In this document: piece after piece, positions 49,539 through 58,669 of the stretch
How positions within the stretch are numbered: position 1 is the first letter of the stretch
Layout: each line of letters begins with the position of its first letter
Assembly: GCA_965246795.1 (NCBI GenBank)
Contig: CBDFFN010000004.1
Location: 1 to 64,000, forward strand
Direction: 5' to 3'
DNA: 64,000 nucleotides
Origin: JAJXWB01 sp965246795
Lineage (GTDB): Bacteria > Pseudomonadota > Alphaproteobacteria > Rhizobiales > Beijerinckiaceae
The notes under the pieces: model-generated
Told to the model about the DNA's origin: nothing
The model's database searches: none
The model's input: only the letters and a program-made list of their open reading frames with translations
Position numbers and translations under genes: made by a program

Positions 49539-50561
49539 ATGAATCGTCTCGCCTGCCCTGTTTGCGCCTCGCGCGTCTATTTCGAGCGCACGGCCTGTCC
49601 CGTCTGCGCGACGGAACTTGCCTTCGTGCCGGCATCGAGCATGATGATCGCGTCGCGCGACGCCGACGCGCTTTGCCGCCACCGCGAAGTGATCGCCTGC
49701 AACTGGACGACCGAGCCCGACCGGCCATTCTGTCGGGCCTGCCGTCTCAACCGCATCGTGCCGAATCTTTCGCATGCCGGAAATGCCGACCGCTGGCGGC
49801 GTATCGAACAGGCCAAGCGCCGCCTCGTTGTCGATCTAATGCGGCTCGGCCTGCCGATCGTTCCGCGCGAAGACGATGCCTTTGCGGGCCTCGCGTTCGA
49901 CCTGATGTCGAACGCACTGACGTTTTCGCCGATCCGCACCGGCCACGACAGCGGGCTCATCACGCTCGACATTGCAGAAGCCGACGACGACGTCCGCGAG
50001 GCGCGCCGTGCCGCGCTTCGCGAGCCCTACCGCACATTGCTCGGGCACTTCCGGCACGAGATCGCGCATTATTATTTTTCGCTGCTTGTCGAAAACCGTC
50101 CCATCGTCGCGGCCTTTCGCGCCATTTTCGGCGACGAACGCGCGGACTATGGCGAGGCGCTCCAGCGGTATTACCAAAACGGCGCTGCGCCCGGCTGGCG
50201 CGACAATTTCATTACGACCTACGCGAGCGCCCACCCTTGGGAAGACTGGGCGGAAACGTTCGCGCATTTCATCCACATCGTGGCGACACTCGACACGGCA
50301 ATCGAAACGTCGCTCGTCGGACGCGATGCGTCGATCGCCGAAGATGCCTATCGGGAGCCCGACTTCGATCGGCTCATCAGCGCGTTCCGGCCGCTGACGG
50401 AGGCGATCAACGAGATCAACCGCTCGATGGGCGTTGCCGACATCTACCCCTTCGTGCTGACGCCGCCGGTGATCGGCAAGCTGCATTTCGTGCACCTGCT
50501 CGTGCAGCAAGTGATCGTCAGCGAGACCGCCGCGCCGGTCGCTCCTGCGCTGGCGTTTTGA
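49539..50561 (+). CDS. Putative zinc metallopeptidase with N-terminal zinc ribbon
   Basis: 340-residue cytoplasmic protein. The N-terminus has paired cysteines (CPVCASRVYFERTACPVC, then FCRACRLN) forming zinc-ribbon-like motifs. The central HFRHEIAHYYF provides HExxH, with WEDWAETFAHF supplying a possible third ligand. This layout matches the family often annotated as putative zinc-binding peptidase (DUF2248-type). Substrate unknown. Start ATG at 49539; 61 bp precede the next gene in the same direction. Confidence 0.82.
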   Translation: MNRLACPVCASRVYFERTACPVCATELAFVPASSMMIASRDADALCRHREVIACNWTTEPDRPFCRACRLNRIVPNLSHAGNADRWRRIEQAKRRLVVDLMRLGLPIVPREDDAFAGLAFDLMSNALTFSPIRTGHDSGLITLDIAEADDDVREARRAALREPYRTLLGHFRHEIAHYYFSLLVENRPIVAAFRAIFGDERADYGEALQRYYQNGAAPGWRDNFITTYASAHPWEDWAETFAHFIHIVATLDTAIETSLVGRDASIAEDAYREPDFDRLISAFRPLTEAINEINRSMGVADIYPFVLTPPVIGKLHFVHLLVQQVIVSETAAPVAPALAF

Positions 50562-50625
50562 CAGGAACGGTTGCCGGCGAACGTTCAATCCGCGACAAGC
50601 ATCCGGACCACTTCGAAAGGCCGTG

Positions 50626-52203
50626 ATGCGCGACTTCTTCACCTCCGGACGCTCGGCGCTGTTCGCGTCGCAGGCCGCCGTCGCGACTTCGCATCCGCTC
50701 GCGACCATCGCCGCCTATGACATGCTGCGTAGCGGCGGCAATGCCATCGACGCCGCGCTCGTCGCCGTCTCCGTGCAAAGTGTCGTCGATCCCCTGATGA
50801 CCGGCATCGGTGGGGATTGCTTCGCGCTCTACGCGCCGAAAGGCGCGGCGGTGCCGATCGCCATCGACGGCTCCGGACGCGCACCGGCTGCGGCGCATGC
50901 GCAGTGGTATCGCGACCAGAAGATCGACCTCGCGCCGACATCTGCACATTCCGTGACGGTGCCGGGCGCGGTTGCCGCTTGGGCTGCGCTCGCGCGAGAT
51001 CACGGCACAAAGTCGCTCGCCGAGATTTTTGCGGCCGCGATCCGTTTTGCCGAAGACGGCTACATCGTCCAACCGCGCGTCGCTTGGGACTGGGCGCGGC
51101 TCGGCGACCGCGTGCGGCACGATCCCGATGCTGCCGCGCTCTTTCTGCCCGGCGGTGATGCGCCGACGGTCGGCACCCGCATGCGCAACCCGAAACTTGG
51201 CGCAACGTTGCGCGCCATCGGCGAGCGCGGTCCGTCGGCGTTCTACGAAGGCGCCGTCGCCGGCGGCATCGTCGCGAAGTTGCGCGAAAAGGGCGGCCTG
51301 CACACGGTCGAGGATTTTGCGGGCACCGCGCCCGAATATGTGACGCCGGTCACGACCAACTATCGCGGCTACGACGTTTATGAATGTCCGCCGGGCGGTC
51401 AGGGCCTTGCGGCCCTGATGATGCTGAACATGCTGCGCCACGACGATCTCGCCGCACTGACCGAGGTCGAGCGGCTGCATCTGCTCGCGGAGGTCTGCAA
51501 GACCGCCTATCACCATCGCGACGCGCATTTCGCCGATATGGCCGTGCACGACGTGCCGGTAAAACGCCTGCTCTCCGATCCGTGGCGAGACGCGGCGCGT
51601 AATGCTGTCGACATGAAAGCAGCGGCTGTCGCAAGGCTGTTCGACAGGGCCGCGCACACCGACACCGTCTATCTCTGTGTCGTCGACAAGGACGGCAATG
51701 CCGTCTCCTTCATCAACTCGCTCTTCCAGGGTTTTGGCAGCGGGATTGTGGATGCCGGGAGTGGCGTGGTTTTGCACAACCGCGGCATCTCTTTCCGCAC
51801 CGACCCCGCGCATCCCAACGCAATTGCACCACGCAAGCGGCCGATGCACACGATCATTCCCGGCATGTTGATGAAAGACGGCGCGGCCATTGCGCCCTTT
51901 GGCGTGATGGGCGGTCACTATCAGGCGATGGGCCACGTGCAGCTTCTGACCGGTATCCTCGATGAAGGCCTCGACGTGCAGGCCGCGCTCGATGCGCCGC
52001 GCTCTTTCGCGCATGACGGCGTGCTGCAGATCGAACCACGTTTCGAAGGCGCGACGGCGGATGCGCTCTCCGCGATGGGGCACAAGGTCGTCGACGCCGA
52101 TGCGCCGATCGGCAGCGGCCAGATTATCTGGATCGATCGCGCCAAAGGCGTGCTGATCGCAGGCTCGGATGGCCGCAAGGACAGCGTCGCGCTGGGGTAT
52201 TGA
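50626..52203 (+). CDS. Gamma-glutamyltransferase family protein
   Basis: 525-residue Ntn-hydrolase of the Ggt family. The large-subunit part contains YDMLRSGGNAIDAALVAVSV and MTGIGGDCFALY. The putative autocleavage site is HTDTVYLCVVDKDGNAVSF with Thr as nucleophile. The C-terminal domain includes PRKRPMHTIIPGML and MGGHYQAMGHVQLL. No obvious signal peptide, so it may act in the cytoplasm, unlike classical periplasmic Ggt. A GTG three bases earlier (50623) is an alternative start. Substrate not certain. Confidence 0.88.
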   Translation: MRDFFTSGRSALFASQAAVATSHPLATIAAYDMLRSGGNAIDAALVAVSVQSVVDPLMTGIGGDCFALYAPKGAAVPIAIDGSGRAPAAAHAQWYRDQKIDLAPTSAHSVTVPGAVAAWAALARDHGTKSLAEIFAAAIRFAEDGYIVQPRVAWDWARLGDRVRHDPDAAALFLPGGDAPTVGTRMRNPKLGATLRAIGERGPSAFYEGAVAGGIVAKLREKGGLHTVEDFAGTAPEYVTPVTTNYRGYDVYECPPGGQGLAALMMLNMLRHDDLAALTEVERLHLLAEVCKTAYHHRDAHFADMAVHDVPVKRLLSDPWRDAARNAVDMKAAAVARLFDRAAHTDTVYLCVVDKDGNAVSFINSLFQGFGSGIVDAGSGVVLHNRGISFRTDPAHPNAIAPRKRPMHTIIPGMLMKDGAAIAPFGVMGGHYQAMGHVQLLTGILDEGLDVQAALDAPRSFAHDGVLQIEPRFEGATADALSAMGHKVVDADAPIGSGQIIWIDRAKGVLIAGSDGRKDSVALGY

Positions 52204-52257
52204 ACTTCAAGGTATGACCCTGATCGCCGAACCGTGGTCCACTTCGGCGGGCCATGC

Positions 52258-53439
52258 TCAGTCGAGCGCCGCATAAACAAGCGTGCGAAACAGCGACCAG
52301 TAATAGTCGCGTTGTCCCGGCGCCTGGATCATCAGCAGCGCGAAGACGTCCTCGACAGGATCGATCCAGAACGTCGTGCCTGCGATGCCTTGCCAGTAAT
52401 AGGTACCGACCGAGCCCGGCATCGGCGCAAGGCCCGGCGCGGTGCGCACCGCGAAGCCAAGCCCAAATCCGTGACCCGGCGGCAGAAGTTCCGAGCCGAC
52501 CGTCACGTCCGGACCGAGATGGTCCGATGTCATGAAGTCGAGCGTCGCGCGCCCGAGAATCCGCGTCTTGCCGAGCGAACCGCCGGCGGCGAGCATCGCG
52601 CAGAAGCGTGCATAGTCCATCGCGGTTGAAAACAATCCACCGCCGCCCGACTCGAACTGCGCCGTCTCGACAATAGGCAGCAGTTTCACCGCCGCGCCGG
52701 TGTCGGGATCGGTCGCAAAAGGTTCGGCGACACGCGACTGCTTTTCCGCTGGCACGCCGAAGCTGGTGTCGACCATGCCGAGCGGCTCGAAAATGCGCCG
52801 CGACAATTCCTCGCCGAGCGAGCGGCCGCAAATAATCTCGACGATCCGGCCGAGCACATCGGTCGAGCGGCTGTAGTCCCAGATCGTGCCGGGCTGGTTC
52901 AGCAGCGGCAGTTTCGCGAGCGCTGCGACCTGGTCCTCGTTGGTCTGGTCGCGTCGCGCGAGCTTCGCGCCGGCGTAGAGCTTCTGGACCTCGGATGCGC
53001 CGACGAAATCGTAAGTCAGACCCGACGTGTGCCGCAGCAGATCCTGCACCGTCATCGGACGCCACGGCGCGACCAGTTCGAGCCGCCCATCGCGTTCGAA
53101 GCCGACCTTCGTATCGACGAAGGCCGGGATGTATTTTGCGACGGGGTCGGCAATCTGCAGCCGCCCCTCCTCCACCATCTGCATGATCGCGACGGACACG
53201 ATCGGCTTCGTCATGGAATAGATGCGGAAGATCGCGTCGGCCTGCATCGGCTCGGACGCGTTCGGGTCGCGAAGCCCGAAACTCTCGAAGAAACCGATCC
53301 GACCTTCGCGCGCGATAAGAGCCACCGCGCCCGGCACATGACCATTGGTCACTTCGCGCGTCAGAACCTGACCGAGCCGGTCGAGCGCGTCTTCGGAAAG
53401 ACCGACCTTCCGCGGTTTCGCATGTTCAAGCTTGGCCAT
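52258..53439 (-). CDS. Beta-lactamase-fold serine hydrolase (class C/EstB-like)
   Basis: 393-residue enzyme. The active-site SxxK is YSMTK near residue 76, the second Tyr-based motif is WDYSRSTDVLG, and a WQGIAGTTFWID region replaces the usual KTG. This is typical of EstB-type esterases rather than true beta-lactamases. No signal peptide is seen. The start at 53439 is favoured by GGAG nine bases upstream; an ATG at 53463 is possible. Convergent with the Ggt gene, divergent from regB. Confidence 0.88.
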   Translation of the reverse strand: MAKLEHAKPRKVGLSEDALDRLGQVLTREVTNGHVPGAVALIAREGRIGFFESFGLRDPNASEPMQADAIFRIYSMTKPIVSVAIMQMVEEGRLQIADPVAKYIPAFVDTKVGFERDGRLELVAPWRPMTVQDLLRHTSGLTYDFVGASEVQKLYAGAKLARRDQTNEDQVAALAKLPLLNQPGTIWDYSRSTDVLGRIVEIICGRSLGEELSRRIFEPLGMVDTSFGVPAEKQSRVAEPFATDPDTGAAVKLLPIVETAQFESGGGGLFSTAMDYARFCAMLAAGGSLGKTRILGRATLDFMTSDHLGPDVTVGSELLPPGHGFGLGFAVRTAPGLAPMPGSVGTYYWQGIAGTTFWIDPVEDVFALLMIQAPGQRDYYWSLFRTLVYAALD

Positions 53440-53510
53440 CGACCGTTTCTCCGCGGCGTTCATCGGGCATCGGCCACAAACGGGTCGACTTTGCCAGTCC
53501 TACGCGACAC

Positions 53511-54884
53511 ATGAATGTCATGCCCGACAGACGGCAAATCGAATTCGGCTGGCGCGCGCGACATCTGCGCGTCGAGACGCAGGTGTGGTTGCGATGGCTC
53601 GCCATTGCCGGCCAGTTCACGGCCGTGCTCATCGTCCATTTCGGGCTCGGCTTTGCGCTGCCGCTTGCGGCGTGTCTCGGCCTGATCGTCGCCTCCGCCA
53701 CTCTTAACCTCGCACTGCGCCTCGCCTTTCCGCGCACGCATCGTCTCGCCGATGGGCCGGCGGCCGCTTCGCTCGCCTTCGACATTGCGCAGCTTGCCGC
53801 CCTGCTCTTCCTCACCGGCGGCTTGGAGAATCCGTTCGTCATCCTGCTGCTCGCGCCGGTGATGATCGGCGCGGTCTCGCTGCCGCGTCATCTCACGGTG
53901 ATGCTGCTTGTGCTGATGATCGCCACCGCCCTGATCCTGACGCGGTTCCACATGCCGCTACCTTGGATCGGGAACGAGCAGTTCGCTCTGCCTTTGCTCT
54001 ACCGCGCCGGGGAGTGGGTGGCGCTCAGTCTCGCCGGCGCTTTCGTCGTCATGTACGCCTCACGCGTTTCCGAGGAAGCGCGTCGTCTCAGCGATGCGTT
54101 GGCAGCGACCGAACTTGCCGTCGTGCGCGAACAGCATCTGACGCAGATCGACGGCCTCGCCGCGGCAGCAGCGCACGAGCTCGGCACGCCACTCGCAACG
54201 ATTACGCTGGTGGTGAAGGAGTTGCTGCGTCATCCCGAGCGCGCGGCAACACGCGAGGACATCGAAGTTCTCGCGCAACAGACTGCGCGGTGCCGACAGA
54301 TCCTCGGCACGCTTAATTCGCTTGGCAGCGAGAATGACGGCGTCTTCGACGCGATGACGCTCGGTCTGCTGATCGAGGAAGTTATCGCACCACACCGCGA
54401 TTTCGGCGTCGCCGTCGAGGTTGAGGTCGAAGGCGGACCGCCGGAGCCGCGATGCCGTCGCAGCCCGACGCTGCTCTACGGTCTTGGCAATCTCATCGAA
54501 AATGCCGTGGATTTCGCCACGACGACTGTCACCATCCATACGGAATGGACGAGCACCGCCGTCTCCATCCTGATCGCCGACGATGGCGCCGGCTTCGACC
54601 CGGATATTCTCGCGCAGGCCGGCGAGCCCTATATCTCCCGCCGGAGCGGAGATCGTCGTGCCAAGGGCGACGAAGGCGGCGGGCTCGGGCTCGGGCTATT
54701 CATCGCCAAAACGCTTCTCGAGAAGTCGGGCGCGAGCCTGACGCTCGAAAATGCGCCAGCACCCGAACGCGGCGCTCGCGTCGCGATCGTATGGCCGCGG
54801 AGCGCGTTCGAAGAGGGTGCACCGCCGCTTCGCATCACGCCGCTTACGGGCGAAATGCGACGGGTAGGATCGGAAGCCGCATGA
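53511..54884 (+). CDS. regB: Redox-responsive sensor histidine kinase RegB/PrrB/ActS
   Basis: 457-residue membrane kinase. Six predicted helices in the first 185 residues contain the quinone-sensing motif GGLENPF at 103-109. The H-box is AAAHELGTPLAT with His222. A conserved Cys261 sits in ARCRQIL, equivalent to the redox-active Cys of RegB. N-box NLIENAVDFA and G-boxes DDGAGFD and GGGLGLGLFIAKTLLE follow. In relatives the RegB-RegA pair controls respiration, CO2 and nitrogen fixation or photosynthesis in response to redox state. Leads regA by 25 bp. Confidence 0.94.
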   Translation: MNVMPDRRQIEFGWRARHLRVETQVWLRWLAIAGQFTAVLIVHFGLGFALPLAACLGLIVASATLNLALRLAFPRTHRLADGPAAASLAFDIAQLAALLFLTGGLENPFVILLLAPVMIGAVSLPRHLTVMLLVLMIATALILTRFHMPLPWIGNEQFALPLLYRAGEWVALSLAGAFVVMYASRVSEEARRLSDALAATELAVVREQHLTQIDGLAAAAAHELGTPLATITLVVKELLRHPERAATREDIEVLAQQTARCRQILGTLNSLGSENDGVFDAMTLGLLIEEVIAPHRDFGVAVEVEVEGGPPEPRCRRSPTLLYGLGNLIENAVDFATTTVTIHTEWTSTAVSILIADDGAGFDPDILAQAGEPYISRRSGDRRAKGDEGGGLGLGLFIAKTLLEKSGASLTLENAPAPERGARVAIVWPRSAFEEGAPPLRITPLTGEMRRVGSEAA

Positions 54885-54909
54885 AAAGCGGCGCGGTAAA
54901 GGGAGACCA

Positions 54910-55482
54910 ATGATGCAGGAAACAACAGACGTTTCGGCTCCCGCCGAGGGCATGCCGGCCGATCGCTCGCTTCTCATCGTCGACGACGATGCCGTGTTTC
55001 TGCAGCGACTCGGTCGCGCGATGGAAGGGCGCGGCTACGAAGTCCGCACCGCCTCGAGCGTCCGCGAAGGATTGCAGGCTGTCGCCGCCGCGCCGCCGGC
55101 ATTCGCCGTGATCGACATGCGGCTCGGTGACGGCAACGGGCTCGACGTCATCTCGCAACTGAAAGCGCGGCGACCGGATGCGCGCGGCGTGATCCTCACC
55201 GGCTACGGCAATATCGCGACTGCCGTCACGGCCGTGAAGCTCGGCGCGTTCGATTATATCGCAAAGCCCGCCGACGCCGACGAAATCCACAACGCGCTGA
55301 TGTCGACCGGCGAGGACAAGCCGCAGATGCCGGACCATCCGATGTCGGCCGATCGCGTGCGCTGGGAGCATATCCAGCGCATCTACGAATTGTGCGACCG
55401 CAACGTCTCGGAGACGGCACGTCGACTCAGCATGCATCGCCGCACCTTGCAGCGGATTCTCGCGAAGCGCGCGCCGCGCTGA
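54910..55482 (+). CDS. regA: Redox response regulator RegA/PrrA/ActR
   Basis: 190-residue regulator. The receiver has LLIVDDDAVFLQRL, phosphoacceptor Asp in VIDMRLGDGNGLD and the late KPADADE Lys. The short Pro-rich linker (GEDKPQMPDHPMSADRV) is followed by a Fis-type DNA-binding helix-turn-helix, NVSETARRLSMHRRTLQRIL, nearly invariant in RegA/PrrA/ActR. Preceded by GGGAGA. Convergent with mmcB. Confidence 0.96.
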   Translation: MMQETTDVSAPAEGMPADRSLLIVDDDAVFLQRLGRAMEGRGYEVRTASSVREGLQAVAAAPPAFAVIDMRLGDGNGLDVISQLKARRPDARGVILTGYGNIATAVTAVKLGAFDYIAKPADADEIHNALMSTGEDKPQMPDHPMSADRVRWEHIQRIYELCDRNVSETARRLSMHRRTLQRILAKRAPR

Positions 55483-55489
55483 CGAGGCG

Positions 55490-56044
55490 TTATCGGCCCC
55501 GGAACGGGACGCCCGCGTCCGGATCGCACAGGGTATGAAAACGGTCGGCCGCGAGGCGTGCAATTCGCAGCAGCATCGTGCGACGCGTCGCGGGCGCCAG
55601 TCGGTGTTCTGGCGCCTCGCGCAAGATTTCGGCGCCGAACGCATCCGCAAGGATCAGGCCGGCATCCGCAGGCATTAGATCGACCGGCGTCTGCGCATCG
55701 ATGGCGAAGAACAGCCGATCACAATGTGCGCGGTAATCCGACCATTTGTGATCCGCGCGCCAGTCCGCGACCGACGATTTGATCTCGACGATCGTGATCG
55801 TGCCGTCGGCACCGAGCGCGACGAGATCGGCGCGACGTCCGCTTGGCAGGGGCATTTCCGAAACCGTGGAGAGACCGGCGGCACGAAACAGCCGCCGTAC
55901 GCCGCGCGCAATGCGCGTCGCGCCGTCGGATTGGCGCCCGTCGACGGGCACGCGAAGATTTTGCCACGCGGGCGACGCGTGCAGTTCATTCTCTGCCGGG
56001 CTTTCGGCTAGGTTGCGCGCGGCGCTTTCCGAACCATCGTTCAT
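55490..56044 (-). CDS. mmcB: MmcB family DNA repair protein
   Basis: 184-residue protein of the alphaproteobacterial MmcB family, shown in Caulobacter to be SOS-induced and to contribute to mitomycin C resistance. It has a nuclease-like core with SGRRADLVALG, then ITIVEIKSSVADWRADHKW, reminiscent of PD-(D/E)xK. The start at 56044 is preferred over 56170 because the SOS box lies immediately upstream. It is divergent from a polyamine-binding protein gene. Confidence 0.9.
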   Translation of the reverse strand: MNDGSESAARNLAESPAENELHASPAWQNLRVPVDGRQSDGATRIARGVRRLFRAAGLSTVSEMPLPSGRRADLVALGADGTITIVEIKSSVADWRADHKWSDYRAHCDRLFFAIDAQTPVDLMPADAGLILADAFGAEILREAPEHRLAPATRRTMLLRIARLAADRFHTLCDPDAGVPFRGR

Positions 56045-56054
56045 AGGCTCGCAT

Positions 56055-56069
56055 GTTCCACAAATGTTC
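56055..56069 (-). promoter_or_regulatory. LexA (SOS) box GTTC-N7-GTTC upstream of mmcB
   Basis: GTTC (56055-56058), seven bases, GTTC (56066-56069) is a perfect alphaproteobacterial LexA operator, 11 bp from the mmcB start codon. This agrees with the known SOS control of mmcB. It also lies within 13 bp of the divergent gene's ATG (56082) and covers an alternative ATG at 56064. Confidence 0.8.
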
Positions 56070-56081
56070 TGGATTTGGCAA

Positions 56082-57170
56082 ATGCGTCTGACGCGACTTT
56101 TCGCGGCGCTCGCCTGTGCGCTGGCGCTGTCGTCGGCGCACGCGGCCGAGCGCGTCGTGAACGTCTTCAACTGGAGCGACTATATCGACGCGAAGGTACT
56201 CGCGGATTTTACGCGCGAGACCGGCATCCGCGTCGTATACGACACATTCGACTCGAATGAGGTTTTGGAAACGCGTCTTCTCGCGGGCCAGACCGGCTAC
56301 GATGTCGTTGTACCGTCCGCGACCTTTCTGCAGCGCCTGACGCAGGCGGGCGTTTTCCAACCCCTCGATCGCGCGAAACTGCCGAACGCCACCGGCCTCT
56401 CCGCCGACATTATGAAACGGCTTGCCGTCTACGATCCGGGCAACCGTTTTGCCGTCGACTACATGTGGTTCACGACTGGCATCGCCTACAACACGAAGAA
56501 GATCGCGGAGCGCCTCGGCACGCAGCCGCTCGACACATGGGACGTCATCTTCAAGCCGGAGCTTCTAAAGAAAGTCGCGAGTTGCGGCGTCTATTTCCTC
56601 GACAGTCCCGAGGACATTCTGGCCATCGCGCTGTCCTATCTGAAACTGCCGGTGGATACGAAGAACGAGACCGACCTCAAGCGGGCGTTCGCGCTGCTTG
56701 CCGGCGTGCGTTCTTCCGTGAAGAAATTTCACTCCTCGGAATACATCAATGCGCTCGCCAACGGCGACATTTGCCTCGCGATCGGATGGGCGGGCGACAG
56801 TTTCCAGGCCGCTGATCGCGCGCGCGAAGCCGGCAACGGCGTCGACATCACCTATGTCGTACCGCGCCAGGGCACGCTGATCTCGTTCGACACGCTCGCC
56901 ATCCCGAAAGACGCACCGCATGTCGACGAGGCGCATGCCTTTATCGATTACATGCTGCGTCCCGAGGTCGCCGCACGAAACACGCTCGTCACACATTTCG
57001 CCAATCCGGTTCCGGGATCGAGCGCATTGCTGCCGAAAACGGTAACGAGCAATCCGTCCGTTTATCCCGACGCCGACATAATGAACCGGCTCTTTACGGT
57101 GCAGCCGCGCGACATGGCGAGCCAGAAGATTGTTACGCGTGAATGGACGCGGCTGAAGTCGGGTCGTTAG
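56082..57170 (+). CDS. potF: Polyamine ABC transporter substrate-binding protein (PotF-like)
   Basis: 362 residues. Signal peptide MRLTRLFAALACALALSSAH with cleavage after AHA. The mature part starts ERVVNVFNWSDYIDAKVLAD, a hallmark of PotD/PotF putrescine/spermidine-binding proteins, followed by TGYDVVVPSATFLQRL, IGWAGDSFQAA and HAFIDYMLRPEVA. No transport subunits are nearby, so this is an orphan receptor here. An ATG at 56064 (MFWIWQMRL) would overlap the SOS box; 56082 is preferred. Confidence 0.9.
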   Translation: MRLTRLFAALACALALSSAHAAERVVNVFNWSDYIDAKVLADFTRETGIRVVYDTFDSNEVLETRLLAGQTGYDVVVPSATFLQRLTQAGVFQPLDRAKLPNATGLSADIMKRLAVYDPGNRFAVDYMWFTTGIAYNTKKIAERLGTQPLDTWDVIFKPELLKKVASCGVYFLDSPEDILAIALSYLKLPVDTKNETDLKRAFALLAGVRSSVKKFHSSEYINALANGDICLAIGWAGDSFQAADRAREAGNGVDITYVVPRQGTLISFDTLAIPKDAPHVDEAHAFIDYMLRPEVAARNTLVTHFANPVPGSSALLPKTVTSNPSVYPDADIMNRLFTVQPRDMASQKIVTREWTRLKSGR

Positions 57171-57181
57171 ACGCGCACCGA

Positions 57182-58669
57182 TCAGCTCTCCGTCAGCATC
57201 CGCTTGAGCAGTTCGAGCTCGTCGGACAGCGTGCGATTGTCGGAAGATAGTTTGTCGATCTTGCGCACCGCATGCAGCACGGTCGTGTGATCGCGACCAC
57301 CGAAGCGGCGCCCGATCTCAGGCAGCGAGCGCAGCGTGAGCACTTTCGACAGATACATCGCGATCTGACGCGGGCGCACCACGGTCGCGGTACGACGCGA
57401 CGAAAGAATATCGGCGCGCGACACGTTGTAGTGGTTCGCGACGAGCTTCTGGATGTCCTCGATCTTGACGCGCTTCGGCTCACGCGCGCGCACCAGATCG
57501 CGGATCGCGGCTTCGGTCGTCTCCACCGTCAGCGGCAGACCGGTCAGCGTCACATGCGCGAGCAGGCGATTGATCGCGCCATCGAGATCGCGGCCGTTGG
57601 TCTGGATCGCCTTCGTCACATATTGCAGCACCGCGGCGGGCACATCGAAATCGGGGTGATGCTGGCGCGCGATGCCGATGCGTGACTGGAGAATGCGACC
57701 GCGCAATTCCTCGTCCAGCGGGCCGATATCGACGCTGAAACCGCCGGCAAGGCGCGAGCGCGCGCGCTCGTCGAGGCTTTCGAGATCGGCAGGCGGGCGG
57801 TCCGACGCGACGACGACCTGACGGCCTGCATCGAGTAGTGCATTCAGCGTGTGGCAGAACTCCTGCTGGATGACCTTGCCCTGCAGAAACTGGATGTCGT
57901 CGATGATGAGAATGTCGATGGCGCGCATCTTCTCCTTAAAGGCGCCAGCGTTCTGCGCGCGCAGCGCCGCGACGAAGCCGTACATGAACTTTTCCGCCGA
58001 GAGATAGATAACGCGGCGTCCCGCGGCGGTCGCCAGATGCGCGATCGCCTGGATCACATGCGTCTTCCCGAGTCCGACGTTCGCGTGCACGAAAAGCGGG
58101 TTGAACAGGACGGGATCGCCGGCTTTCGCGGCGCCCACGCGATGCGCCGCCGCATGTGCAAGCTGGTTCGACGTGCCGACGAGAAAGTTGTCGAACGTCA
58201 TGCGCCGGTCGAGCGGCGAACCCGCGAACGGCGAGTCGTCGGTCTGCGGCGTGACCACCGCGCCGCTCACTGGCAGACTTTCCTTCATGGCCTCACCGCC
58301 GGCAACGACGACGGGTTCCGACGCGCCTTTTTCGGAGCGAGCGGCGTTGTTGCGGAGCGTCGGCCGTACATCGATGTCGAAGGAATCCACGCTGCCAAAC
58401 TCGGCGTTCAAGGCAGCCTGGATACGATCCGAATAGTGCCGCTGGATCCACGCTTTCAAAAATTTGGTCGGCACCGACACGAGCGCAAAACCGTTGCCGA
58501 CGCGCACGAGTTCGAGCCGCGCGAACCACGAACTATAAATTGCGTCACCGAGCTCCGCGCGCAGTCGCTTGAGAACGCGCGCCCATTTATCGTCGCCATC
58601 GCTCACGACTCCGATTCCGGACGAAGATGTTTGTGCGGATGGCAAGGAAGATGTGGACGCATGGGGCAT
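57182..58669 (-). CDS. dnaA: Chromosomal replication initiator DnaA
   Basis: 495-residue AAA+ initiator. Domain I (VLKRLRAELGDAIYSSWFAR), a variable linker, domain III with VGLGKTHVIQAIAHLA, Walker B ILIIDDIQFLQGK and the arginine finger region LDERARSRLAGG. Domain IV carries the DNA-recognition signature GGRDHTTVLHAVRKI. The Walker A begins ANVGLGKT rather than GGVGLGKT, as seen in other Hyphomicrobiales. A large gene-free region lies upstream. rpsT, the usual neighbour in this order, is not seen. Confidence 0.98.
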   Translation of the reverse strand: MPHASTSSLPSAQTSSSGIGVVSDGDDKWARVLKRLRAELGDAIYSSWFARLELVRVGNGFALVSVPTKFLKAWIQRHYSDRIQAALNAEFGSVDSFDIDVRPTLRNNAARSEKGASEPVVVAGGEAMKESLPVSGAVVTPQTDDSPFAGSPLDRRMTFDNFLVGTSNQLAHAAAHRVGAAKAGDPVLFNPLFVHANVGLGKTHVIQAIAHLATAAGRRVIYLSAEKFMYGFVAALRAQNAGAFKEKMRAIDILIIDDIQFLQGKVIQQEFCHTLNALLDAGRQVVVASDRPPADLESLDERARSRLAGGFSVDIGPLDEELRGRILQSRIGIARQHHPDFDVPAAVLQYVTKAIQTNGRDLDGAINRLLAHVTLTGLPLTVETTEAAIRDLVRAREPKRVKIEDIQKLVANHYNVSRADILSSRRTATVVRPRQIAMYLSKVLTLRSLPEIGRRFGGRDHTTVLHAVRKIDKLSSDNRTLSDELELLKRMLTES

